Source: Gemmatimonadota bacterium (GTDB taxonomy: Bacteria; Gemmatimonadota; Gemmatimonadetes; Gemmatimonadales; Gemmatimonadaceae). From it: DNA of 57,158 bases. Below are positions 16,483-26,160 of this stretch, piece after piece (the stretch's first letter is position 1; each line of letters opens with the position of its first letter). The stretch spans positions 1 to 57,158 of the forward strand of contig QHVE01000017.1 of assembly GCA_003223455.1 (NCBI GenBank), in the 5' to 3' direction. Made by a program: the position numbers and the translations under genes. The notes below the pieces were generated by a model. The model saw only the letters and a list, made by a program, of their open reading frames with translations. It was not told the origin of the DNA and did no database searches.

Positions 16483-17594
16483 GCGACGTGCTCCCCCTTC
16501 GCCGCGGCTGCGGCGACGGCGTCGTCGAATGCGCTGAGCGTGAGTTGGGCCGTCTCGTCCCACGAGAATCGCGCACTCTGGGCGAAGCTCGCCTCGCGCA
16601 TGGTGCGGTACACCGCATCATCCGCCAGCACTCGTCCGATCTCGCGCGCCAGCGCGACGTCGTCGTCCGGCTCGACGTACACCGCGGCGTCGCCACCAGC
16701 CTCGGGAAGCGATGTCGCGCGCGCCGCGACCACCGGCGCGCCGAGCTGCATCGCCTCGAGCACGGGCAGTCCGAATCCCTCGTAGCTCGACGGCGCCGCC
16801 ACGACGCGCGCGCACCGGTACAGCGTCATCAGGTCCTCGTCGCTCACGAACCCGAGCGTGCGCTGCCACGACGGCTCGTGCCGGCCGCGACCGCTGCGCC
16901 GCCGAGGGCCCGCGAGCACCAGCGTCGCTTCTGGGTGTTGCGCGACGACGCGCGGCATCGCGCGCTCGAGCAGGCCGAGGTTCTTGCGACGGTCCCCCGC
17001 CCCCACGGCGAGCACGAACGGTTTGGTCACACCGAGGCGCGCGAGCGCCTCCGCGTCGCGCTCCGCGGGGGGGATGCGCAGGTCGTCCGCCGACAGCAGC
17101 GTCACGCGGATCCGCTCGAGCGGCACGCCGAGCACGCGATGCACCTCGTCGCGCGTGAAGCGCGAGATGGCGAGGATCATGTCGGCGCGCTTCGCGGTGA
17201 AGCGGTAGCGGCGTCGCCAGCGCAGGTTCTTGAGCCACTTCCGCCGCCGCGGGTCGGGGAGCGCGAGCGGCGCGACGTCCTGGATCGTCGCCACCACCAC
17301 GCCGCGCCGCGGCGCGGGCAGCGACACGTTCCATGGATACCAGAACAACGTCGCGCGCACGCGATCGACATGGCCCAGCGGCGCGAACGTCACGCGGTCG
17401 AGCGGCGCGTCGAGCTCGGCGAGCCGGCGACGAACGACCTCGGCGTCGGCCGGCCGTCGGATCAACAGCACGAGCCGCAACGTCGGCCGCTGCTGCAGGA
17501 GCCGCGGCAGCAGCGCCCATACCTCTCGCCCGATCCCGCGCAGCTCCTGCGCGAGCCTCGATGCCTCGACCGCCACGACGAACGGATCGGTCAT
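16479..17594 (-). CDS. Glycosyltransferase family 4 (GT-B)
   Basis: A 371-residue retaining GT-B enzyme. The N-terminal domain includes GIGREVWALLPRLL and WYPWNVSLP. The C-terminal donor domain shows AVGAGDRRKNLGLLERAM, GFVSDEDLMTLYRCARVV and PSSYEGFGLPVLEAMQLGAP, the GT4 E-x7-E region, then TSLPEAGGDAAVYVEP. It sits between a methyltransferase and an LPS kinase with 4-nt overlaps, so LPS core or another surface glycan is the probable acceptor. The sugar is not predictable. Confidence 0.9.
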   Translation of the reverse strand: MTDPFVVAVEASRLAQELRGIGREVWALLPRLLQQRPTLRLVLLIRRPADAEVVRRRLAELDAPLDRVTFAPLGHVDRVRATLFWYPWNVSLPAPRRGVVVATIQDVAPLALPDPRRRKWLKNLRWRRRYRFTAKRADMILAISRFTRDEVHRVLGVPLERIRVTLLSADDLRIPPAERDAEALARLGVTKPFVLAVGAGDRRKNLGLLERAMPRVVAQHPEATLVLAGPRRRSGRGRHEPSWQRTLGFVSDEDLMTLYRCARVVAAPSSYEGFGLPVLEAMQLGAPVVAARATSLPEAGGDAAVYVEPDDDVALAREIGRVLADDAVYRTMREASFAQSARFSWDETAQLTLSAFDDAVAAAAAKGEHVA

Positions 17595-18348
17595 CGCGTG
17601 TCCGTCGATTCCCGGAATGGCGCGAGCTCGCCCTCGTCGAACACGGCGCCGCGCTCGTTGCGCCACTTGCGCGCCGACCGGAGGAGTCGCGCCACGTTGC
17701 CCTGCGCGACGTCCGCCGCCCCGCGTGCTCCGAACGTCACGCGGTCCACGTCGAGCAGGTGCGCCATCAGGCCGCGATCGCTCGGCGCGAGGAGAACATT
17801 CTTCACGTTCAGGTCGTGATGGCGCACACCAGCCGCGTTCATCGCGCCCACGAGCGCGCGCGTCGCCGCCCATGCGGCCGCACGCTCGTCCGCCGGCGAC
17901 TCCGACATCATGAACGCCGCGAGGTCGCGCCCCGCTTCGATCTGGCGCGTCACCACGTCGGCGCGAAGGAACGGGTAGGGGCCGGGCGACGTGCCATACA
18001 TCAAGAGCTCCGGCGTCGGCACGGCGAGCTCGCGTAGCCGCAGGGCGACCGCGAGCTCGTGGGGGGCGCGCGTCGGCGGGAGAAAGAGGTCACGCGTGAG
18101 GGGCGCCAGCAGACCGCCGTGCCGGTTGTGGCGTACCACGGCCCGTGTCCCCGTGGCTGGCAGCGCGATGGCGTACGCCACACCTCGGCCGAGCAGCCGT
18201 CGCGCGGTGAGATCGCGTGCGGCGGCCTCGTACAGGCTGCCCTCCGCGAGCATCAACCGCGCATCCTCCGCGTGGGCAGCCAGCACGACGGCGACGCACC
18301 GGCCGGCCGTGACGCGCACGAAGCCGGCCGGTGTGTCTTCATCGGCCA

Positions 18349-18349
<1 letters not shown>
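17591..18349 (-). CDS. LPS-core kinase (KdkA/RfaP-like)
   Basis: A 252-residue protein of the lipopolysaccharide kinase group. Residues RAVVRHNRHGGLLAPLTRDLFL resemble the Kdo kinase nucleotide-binding loop. HHDLNVKNVLL gives the catalytic HxDLxxxN core, and LLDVDRVTFG supplies the metal-binding Asp. It would phosphorylate Kdo or heptose in the inner core. The start touches the cyclase stop (TGATG arrangement) and its stop overlaps the GT4 start. KdkA is slightly favoured over RfaP/InaA, with no way to be certain. Confidence 0.82.
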
Positions 18350-19959
<1,610 letters not shown>

Positions 19960-20010
19960 CGGGGGCAATATGCCGGGACGCATCTCCTAGGGAAACCGTG
20001 GACGGTTCAT

Positions 20011-20071
20011 CGGTTCGACGGTTTGACGGTCGACCTCGGGCGCTTGGACCGACCGAGGTCGACCGTAAACC
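20011..20071. repeat. Intergenic palindrome with a dispersed 17-bp motif
   Basis: CGGTTCGACGGTTTGAC at 20011-20027 recurs exactly at 42530-42546. The copy here merges into a stem: ACGGTCGACCTCGG at 20026-20039 pairs with CCGAGGTCGACCGT at 20053-20066, extended by GGTTT/AAACC with one bulge. It lies between the trpE stop and the cyclase start, both minus strand, so it may end the trpE transcript. The recurrence suggests a REP-like intergenic family. Confidence 0.65.
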
Positions 20072-20089
20072 GTTAAGCCGAGAAACGGA

Positions 20090-21598
20090 TCAACCGCGTG
20101 CAGCGCGCGTCGCCGCCTCCCTCACCCTCCCGATCGCCGTCAGCATCGCCCGCGCCTTGTTCTCCGTCTCGGCCCACTCCAGCTCCGGCACCGAGTCGAG
20201 CACGATCCCCGCGCCCACCTGGACGTTCGCCACCCCGCCGGCGACGACGCACGTGCGGATCGTGATCGCCAGGTCCATGCGCGAGCCGCCCGTCGCCACG
20301 TAGCCGACGGCGCCGGCGTACGCGCCGCGGCGCTCCGGCTCGAGCTCGTCGATGATCTCCATCGCCCGGACCTTCGGCGCGCCGGTCATCGTGCCGGCGG
20401 GGAACGTCGCGCGGAGCGCGTCGAGCGCGTCGAGGCCCGGTCGCAGCGTCCCCTCCACCTGGCTCACGAGGTGGAACACGTGCGAGTAGCGCTCGACCGT
20501 CATGTAGTCGCTCACCTCGATGCTGCCGTACTGCGCGATCCGCCCCACGTCGTTGCGGCCCAGATCGACCAGCATCACGTGCTCGGCGCGCTCCTTCTCG
20601 TCCGCGCTCAGCTCGGCCATGAGCTCTGCGTCCTGCTCCGGCGTCGTGCCGCGCGGGCGAGTGCCGGCGATCGGACGCACGGTGACGCGCCCGCCGCCGA
20701 CGCGCACCAGCAGCTCGGGCGAGCTGCCGACGAGCTCCACTCCGTCGAGGACCAGGTGGTACATGTACGGCGACGGATTGAGCGCACGCAACGCGCGGTA
20801 GAGTGCGTCGCTCGGAAAGTCGAACGGCACCTCGATGCGCCGCGCGAGCAGCACCTGGAATGCGTCTCCCGCCGCGATGTACTCTCGGATCCGTTCGACT
20901 CCCGCCATGTACTGCTCGCGGGTCGTCGTCGAGCGGCCGGTCGCGGGGGGCGCGTCCACGCGCAGGTCGAGCACTGGCAGTGTCACCGGCGCACGCAGCT
21001 TCGCCATCGTTCGCTCGACCTCCTCCAGCGCGCGGTCGTGGATCGCGCGCAGCGTCGGCTCGCTCACGTCGTCGTGCACGGGCGCGCCCACCACGACGCG
21101 CGCCTGCGAGCGCAGATGGTCGACGATCACGACGGCGTCGGTGAAGACGAACAGCGCATCGGGCACCCGGACGGCGCGGGCCGGCGCGTTCGGCAGCCGC
21201 TCGATGAGCCGGACGACGTCGTAGCTGAAGAATCCGACGGCGCCGCTCCAGAAGATGCCGAGCTCCGGGATCTCCACGGGCGAGCGCTCGCGCACGAGCG
21301 CGTCGAGGTCGGACAGCGGATCCGCCGGCCGCCGCTCGCCGTGCCAGCCTCGGTCGGGAGTCCAGTCCTCGACCACGCCGTCGCGCAGCCGCCAGGCCGA
21401 TCGCGGCGCGCTGCCGAGAAAGGTGTAGCGCGACCACGTCTCACTCCCGGCCGGCGCCGACTCGAGCAGGAACGCGAACGGGCCCTCGCGCAGCTTGGCG
21501 AACGCGGTGACCGGCGTGTCCGTGTCGAGCAGGCAGTCGCGCCACACCGGCACGACCGATTGCGGTCGCGCGCGCCGGCGAAATTCGTCGAAGCTCAT
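20090..21598 (-). CDS. trpE: Anthranilate synthase component I
   Basis: A 502-residue chorismate-utilising enzyme that makes anthranilate with a glutamine amidotransferase partner, the first step of tryptophan synthesis. Motifs are SRYTFLGSAPR in the N-terminal feedback domain, GDAFQVLLARR, LVGSSPELLVRV, PIAGTRPRG, DLGRNDVGR, TFPAGTMTGAPK and VQVGAGIVLDSVPELEW. The GTRPRG motif and N-terminal domain favour TrpE over PabB. ATG 21598 is chosen because upstream residues are Arg-rich and not family-like. No trpG, trpD or other trp gene is adjacent, so its partner must be elsewhere. Confidence 0.93.
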   Translation of the reverse strand: MSFDEFRRRARPQSVVPVWRDCLLDTDTPVTAFAKLREGPFAFLLESAPAGSETWSRYTFLGSAPRSAWRLRDGVVEDWTPDRGWHGERRPADPLSDLDALVRERSPVEIPELGIFWSGAVGFFSYDVVRLIERLPNAPARAVRVPDALFVFTDAVVIVDHLRSQARVVVGAPVHDDVSEPTLRAIHDRALEEVERTMAKLRAPVTLPVLDLRVDAPPATGRSTTTREQYMAGVERIREYIAAGDAFQVLLARRIEVPFDFPSDALYRALRALNPSPYMYHLVLDGVELVGSSPELLVRVGGGRVTVRPIAGTRPRGTTPEQDAELMAELSADEKERAEHVMLVDLGRNDVGRIAQYGSIEVSDYMTVERYSHVFHLVSQVEGTLRPGLDALDALRATFPAGTMTGAPKVRAMEIIDELEPERRGAYAGAVGYVATGGSRMDLAITIRTCVVAGGVANVQVGAGIVLDSVPELEWAETENKARAMLTAIGRVREAATRAARG

Positions 21599-21699
21599 CG
21601 CGCCGGCGCGAACGCGCGCGTGTCGCGCGCGTGGTGTGCTCGCGCCCGATTCCCTCGCGCGCGCTTGTCCGGCGTGTGAGCGCCGGCGACCTTTCCTTG

Positions 21700-23781
21700 A
21701 TGCATCGCGTGCTCGTCGCGGCTCTCGCCGCGTGTGGGTCGATGGTGGCGCTGGCACGCCCGGCGAACGCCCAGCAGTGGAACGACGCCCGCTCGCGTGC
21801 CCTCGTCGAGCGGGCGACCGCGCGCCGCGCGCAGCAGCTCGCCGACACGGGCCTCCGGGACTACAAGGCCGTCGCGCACGGGTACGTCACCTTCCTCGCC
21901 CAGGTCGGCGAAGGACTCGCCGAACCGCCGAAGGTCGTGAAGGCCGACGAGCTGGTGAACGAAGTCTATTGGCGTGCGCCCAACCTCAGCAAGCAGCGCA
22001 TCGTCGGCCGACGCGACACGCTGCTGCTGCCGACGGACATCGCGTACCACCGCGATCACCTTGGCATCGTCCAGAACAACTTCCCCGCGATCATCCGGCT
22101 CGGCGACGGCGACGAGGTGCGCGACGTGCCGCATCCGCTCTCCACCACCGGTCTGGACGCGTACGACTTCGCGATCACCGACTCGTTGCCGCTCAACCTG
22201 CCGGGACGCACGATCGTGCTGTACGAGGTGAAGGTGCGCCCGAAGAACGACCGCCAGCCGCGCATCATCGGTGCGGTCTACATCGATCGCGACGATGCGC
22301 AGGTCGTCCGCATGGCGTTCAATTTCACCAGAGCGGCGTTTCTCGACCAGGCGCTGGAAGACTTGTTCGTCATCATCGAGAACAGTCTCGTCAACGGGCG
22401 CTTCTGGCTGCCGCGCCAGCAGCAGATCGAGATCCGCCGCGGTGGAACGTGGCTCGACTACCCGATCCGCGGCATCATTCGCGGCCGCTGGGTCATCGGC
22501 GACTACGCCGTGAACACGGGGCTCTCGCCGGCGATGTTCGGCGGTCCAGAGATCGTCGTCGCACCGCCTGAGGCGCGCGACACGCTGCGGTTTGGTGGGC
22601 GCATCCTGGATTCGCTTCCCTCCGACGTGCGCGTCGTCACCGACGCCGAGGTGCGGCGCGTGCAGGCCGAGGCGCGTGCGCTCGTGCGCGCTCAGGCGCT
22701 TCGACGGCCGCAGGCGGTGACGCTCTCAGCCCTCGGCGTGTCCGACTTCGCCCGCTTCGACCGCGCCGAAGGATTGGGCGTCGGCGGAGGGATCGCCTCA
22801 CGGTTCGGCGGAGGGTACGGCCTCGAGCTGCGAGGCCGCTATGGAATCGACGATCGCGAGGGGAAGGGAAGTGGCGCGGTCTCGTGGCGCTCGCCTCGCT
22901 GGGGGGTGCGCCTCTTCGGCCAGCGCGACTTTCGCGACGCGAGCGACATCCAGGAGCGGTCGCGGCTCGTCAACTCGATCGCCGCGCAGGAGTTCGGTGA
23001 CGACGCGACCGATCCGTACGGCGTACAGGCCGTAGGGATCGGGCTCGAGGCCCTCGACGTGAAAGGCGTTCGCTTCCAGCTCGACGGTTCGCTCGAGCGT
23101 CAGCGGCCGCTCGCCGTGCGCGCGACGCCGGCGACCGGCCGGTTCGAGCCGATCCTCCCCGCGACGCCGCTGCGCGCACTTCGCGCATCGCTCACCATCG
23201 AGCGCCCCACGGCGCTCAGCGTCCTCGGCACCGAGCTTCGCCTGAGCGGGGAGCTTCGTGCGACGCGCATCTCGACCGACGACGCGGCGTTCCAGGTGCC
23301 GACCAGCACCGTCGGGCGCGCCTTCGCCTCCCTGTCCATCGAGCGGCCGTTCCAGTCGGGGAGGCTCGTCCTCTTCACGGCGGGCGGCGCCGTCGGCGCG
23401 AACGGGCCGATCCCCGCGCAGGAGTGGCTCTACTTCGGCGGGCCGGTGAGCGCGCCGGGCTATGCGTTCCACGAGCTCGCGGCGCTCGCGGGAGTGACCC
23501 AGCGCGTCGAGTGGCGCACGTCGATTCCCGCACCGTCGTTCTCGCTCGGACGCTTCGGCCGCGCGCCGGGAAGCGCGACGCTCGCGCCGTTCGTGCAGGG
23601 GACGTTCGCGCGGCGCGCCGCGGAGTCCGACGTCGCCCATCCAGCCGGCGTCTATCCGAGCGTGGGAGTCGCCTTACAGCCGTTCTTCGATCTGCTGCGC
23701 CTCGAGGTCGGGAAGGGACTCCGCCACGGCACCTGGCAGTTCAACGTGGACGTCTCGCGGGACTTCTGGGGTATCCTGTAG
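21700..23781 (+). CDS. Outer-membrane beta-barrel protein, DUF5686-like
   Basis: A 693-residue exported protein with signal peptide MHRVLVAALAACGSMVALARPANA before QQW. Residues about 30-330 form a beta-rich periplasmic domain with YVTFLAQVGEG, RTIVLYEVKVRPKN and a GGTWLDYPIRGIIRG segment. From about 350 there is an amphipathic strand pattern consistent with a barrel, ending in NVDVSRDFWGIL with hydrophobic last residues. This resembles DUF5686/Omp85-related surface proteins, but identity is not certain. It is divergent from trpE across 101 nt. GTG 21676 is an alternative start; the signal peptide supports ATG 21700. Confidence 0.7.
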   Translation: MHRVLVAALAACGSMVALARPANAQQWNDARSRALVERATARRAQQLADTGLRDYKAVAHGYVTFLAQVGEGLAEPPKVVKADELVNEVYWRAPNLSKQRIVGRRDTLLLPTDIAYHRDHLGIVQNNFPAIIRLGDGDEVRDVPHPLSTTGLDAYDFAITDSLPLNLPGRTIVLYEVKVRPKNDRQPRIIGAVYIDRDDAQVVRMAFNFTRAAFLDQALEDLFVIIENSLVNGRFWLPRQQQIEIRRGGTWLDYPIRGIIRGRWVIGDYAVNTGLSPAMFGGPEIVVAPPEARDTLRFGGRILDSLPSDVRVVTDAEVRRVQAEARALVRAQALRRPQAVTLSALGVSDFARFDRAEGLGVGGGIASRFGGGYGLELRGRYGIDDREGKGSGAVSWRSPRWGVRLFGQRDFRDASDIQERSRLVNSIAAQEFGDDATDPYGVQAVGIGLEALDVKGVRFQLDGSLERQRPLAVRATPATGRFEPILPATPLRALRASLTIERPTALSVLGTELRLSGELRATRISTDDAAFQVPTSTVGRAFASLSIERPFQSGRLVLFTAGGAVGANGPIPAQEWLYFGGPVSAPGYAFHELAALAGVTQRVEWRTSIPAPSFSLGRFGRAPGSATLAPFVQGTFARRAAESDVAHPAGVYPSVGVALQPFFDLLRLEVGKGLRHGTWQFNVDVSRDFWGIL

Positions 23782-23783
23782 CG

Positions 23784-25091
23784 TCAGCTGATCGGCGCGC
23801 CGGGTTCCTTGTACACGACGCCCCCCTTCATCACGAAGTTCGGACGCTCCATGACGGTGATGTCCGCCGTCGGATCGCCCGGCACCGCGACCACGTCGGC
23901 CCACTTGCCCGGCGCGAGTGTGCCGATGTCCTTGTCCCAACCGAGCAACTTCGCGCCAGTGAGCGTCCCCGCCACGATCGACTCCATCGGCGAGAGACCG
24001 CCCCACGTCACCATGAGCGTGAACTCGTGGCCGTTGGCGCCGTGCGGACCGACACCGGCGTCGGTGCCAAGCGCGATCGGCACGTGGTGTCGCAGCGCCA
24101 ATCGCGTACCGTTGCGCATCGCCGCCGCTGCCGCGAGCGCCTTCTCCGCGCGCAGTCCCTTGAGCCGCCCGCTCTTCGCCGCCTGCTCGACGTACTCGGC
24201 CGCACTGATCGTCGGCACGAGGTAGGTACCGTGCTGCGCCATCAGCCGCGCTCCCTCTTCGTCGAGGAAGGCCGCGTGCTCGATCGACGTCACGCCCGCG
24301 CGAACCGCGAGCTTGATCCCCTCCGTACCCTGCGCGTGGGCGGCCACCTTGCGATCGAGCTTCGTCGCCTCGTCCACGATCGCCTTCATCTCGTCCAGCG
24401 TGTATTGCGTCGCACCGACCGCGTCGCCCTCGGAGAGCACCCCGCCGGTCGCGCACATCTTGATCACGTCGGCGCCGTACTTCACCTGATAGCGCACCGC
24501 TTTGCGAGCTTCATCCGCCCCATCGGCGACGCCCGTGCGATAGTCCGCCTCCGCGATGCCGGGCCGGTAGCCGTTCGTGTCGCAATGGCCGCCCGTGATG
24601 CCGATCGCGTGCCCGGCGTCCTGCATGCGCGGACCGATCGCCACGCCATCGCTGATCGCCTGACGCAGAGCGATGTCGTGGAAGTCGTCAGACCCGAGCA
24701 CGCGCACCGTCGTGAAGCCCGCCATCAGCGTCTTCTGCGCGTTCGTCACGCCTTGAATCGCTGCGTATCCCGGCAAGTCGCGGACGATCGCGTCGTCGGC
24801 CTTCGGATCGCTCAGCGGCCGGCCGATCAGATGCACGTGCGCGTCCACGAAGCCGGGCAGCAGCGTCGCGTCGCCCAGATCGATCACGCGCGCACCCGCC
24901 GGGATGGTGACCTGGCTCTGCGTCCCCACGGCCACGATTCGATCGCCGGTGATCACCACGACACCGTTCCGCACGACCGCTGCGCCACTGCCGTCGATCA
25001 GGCGCGCCGCCTTGAGTGCCGTAGTGGTCTGGCCGCCGAGCGGCGGCGCGATCAGGCAGAGAGCCGCAGCGAACGTAGAGAAGCGAGACAC
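23784..25091 (-). CDS. Exported amidohydrolase (imidazolonepropionase-like metal hydrolase)
   Basis: A 435-residue amidohydrolase superfamily enzyme with a signal peptide (MSRFSTFAAALCLIAPPLGG) if GTG 25091 is the start; the frame extends to 25148. Metal ligands are visible: His85 and His87 in FVDAHVHL, Lys211 in DVIKMCATGG (carbamylated bridge), His252 in AAHAQG, His272 in SIEHAAF and Asp344 in GTDAGVG. C-terminal LAPGKWADVVAVPGDP is the usual beta-sandwich. Relatives include secreted prolidase-type and Xaa-Arg peptidases, so a peptide or amide substrate in the periplasm is likely, but it is not defined. It ends 2 nt from the facing barrel gene. Confidence 0.88.
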   Translation of the reverse strand: MSRFSTFAAALCLIAPPLGGQTTTALKAARLIDGSGAAVVRNGVVVITGDRIVAVGTQSQVTIPAGARVIDLGDATLLPGFVDAHVHLIGRPLSDPKADDAIVRDLPGYAAIQGVTNAQKTLMAGFTTVRVLGSDDFHDIALRQAISDGVAIGPRMQDAGHAIGITGGHCDTNGYRPGIAEADYRTGVADGADEARKAVRYQVKYGADVIKMCATGGVLSEGDAVGATQYTLDEMKAIVDEATKLDRKVAAHAQGTEGIKLAVRAGVTSIEHAAFLDEEGARLMAQHGTYLVPTISAAEYVEQAAKSGRLKGLRAEKALAAAAAMRNGTRLALRHHVPIALGTDAGVGPHGANGHEFTLMVTWGGLSPMESIVAGTLTGAKLLGWDKDIGTLAPGKWADVVAVPGDPTADITVMERPNFVMKGGVVYKEPGAPIS

Positions 25092-25210
25092 AGTTGTCCG
25101 CGGGTGGAGGGCGAGGCGAGCAGTAGCGGCGAGAAGTTGCGCGCCCACGCGCGGCAGCGCCAGCGAGACCCACGATGTGACCCGAGCGGACCGCTGCCAG
25201 TCCCGCGGAC

Positions 25211-25843
25211 ATGAGGCGTCGAGAGCCCACCGTGCTGCTGATCGCGACGATCGTTGCGTTGATCGTCTCTCGCGTCGGAGCGCTCGAACCGGGCACCTGG
25301 ATCCTCGAGGTGTTCCCGATCTTCCTCGTGCTCCCCGTTCTCGTCGCGACGTTCCGACGATTTCCGCTCACGACGCTCGTGTATCGTCTGCTGTTCGTGC
25401 ACGCGCTCATCCTGATGGTGGGCGGGCACTACACCTATGCGAAGGTGCCGCTCGGCTTCTGGGCGCAACACGCGTTCGGCCTCGCGAGAAACCACTACGA
25501 TCGCGTGGGCCACCTGGCGCAGGGCTTCGTCCCCGCAGTGCTCGCTCGCGAGGTGCTGCTCCGTCGCTCGCCATTGCAGCGCGGAAAGTGGCTCGGGTTC
25601 CTCGTGGTCTGCGTGTGTCTCGCCCTCAGCGCGACGTACGAGCTGGTCGAATGGCTCGCCGCCGTACTCGGCGGCTCCGCCGCCGACGCGTTCCTCGGCA
25701 CCCAGGGCGACGTGTGGGACACGCAGTGGGACATGTTCATGGCCCTCGTCGGCGCGACGTCCGCGTTGCTGCTGCTGTCGCGCGTACACGATCGCCAGCT
25801 CGACCGCCTCGAGAGACAGACCTCTCGCTCGCTCGAGCCATAA
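25211..25843 (+). CDS. DUF2238 integral membrane protein
   Basis: A 210-residue polytopic protein with five or six hydrophobic helices. It carries the DUF2238 features HYTYAKVPLGFW, NHYDRVGHLAQGF, SATYELVEW and LGTQGDVWDTQWDM. The conserved His, Asp and Glu within the membrane hint at metal or proton chemistry, but the family function is unknown. It starts at ATG 25211, divergent from the amidohydrolase, and appears to be a single-gene unit. Confidence 0.82.
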   Translation: MRRREPTVLLIATIVALIVSRVGALEPGTWILEVFPIFLVLPVLVATFRRFPLTTLVYRLLFVHALILMVGGHYTYAKVPLGFWAQHAFGLARNHYDRVGHLAQGFVPAVLAREVLLRRSPLQRGKWLGFLVVCVCLALSATYELVEWLAAVLGGSAADAFLGTQGDVWDTQWDMFMALVGATSALLLLSRVHDRQLDRLERQTSRSLEP

Positions 25844-26160
25844 AGCGAAACGCGAACACCCTCACGCAGCGCAGCGACTCCTCCGTCATCCCGAGCGAGC
25901 CCTCCGCTCCATCCACACCATCAAAGTCTTCGATGCTCCGGCGGAGAGATCGCTGCGGCCAGGCTCTGCGCCTCCGCAGGTCGTGGCGATCGTAGCAGGC
26001 GACGGCGCCACGCTCTGCGCCTCCGCGTGAAATCCCTTGCACGAGGGGCTGAGCTTTTCCGGCGATGTCGCGTCATCGAAGATTGAACAGCTGAGCTGAT
26101 CCGCACCGCAGCGCGTGAACTCGATGACCGCATCCACGCGAGCATCGGTATCCTGCTCGC
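25844..26160. other. 317-nt intergenic region with a short direct repeat
   Basis: No convincing gene is present. GCTCTGCGCCTCCGC occurs at 25963-25977 and again at 26012-26026, 49 nt apart. A phrase GTCATCCCGAGCGAG lies near 25888. Such phrases look like degenerate intergenic repeat text rather than regulatory sites. A promoter for the downstream ATPase must lie here, but none can be assigned. Confidence 0.5.
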
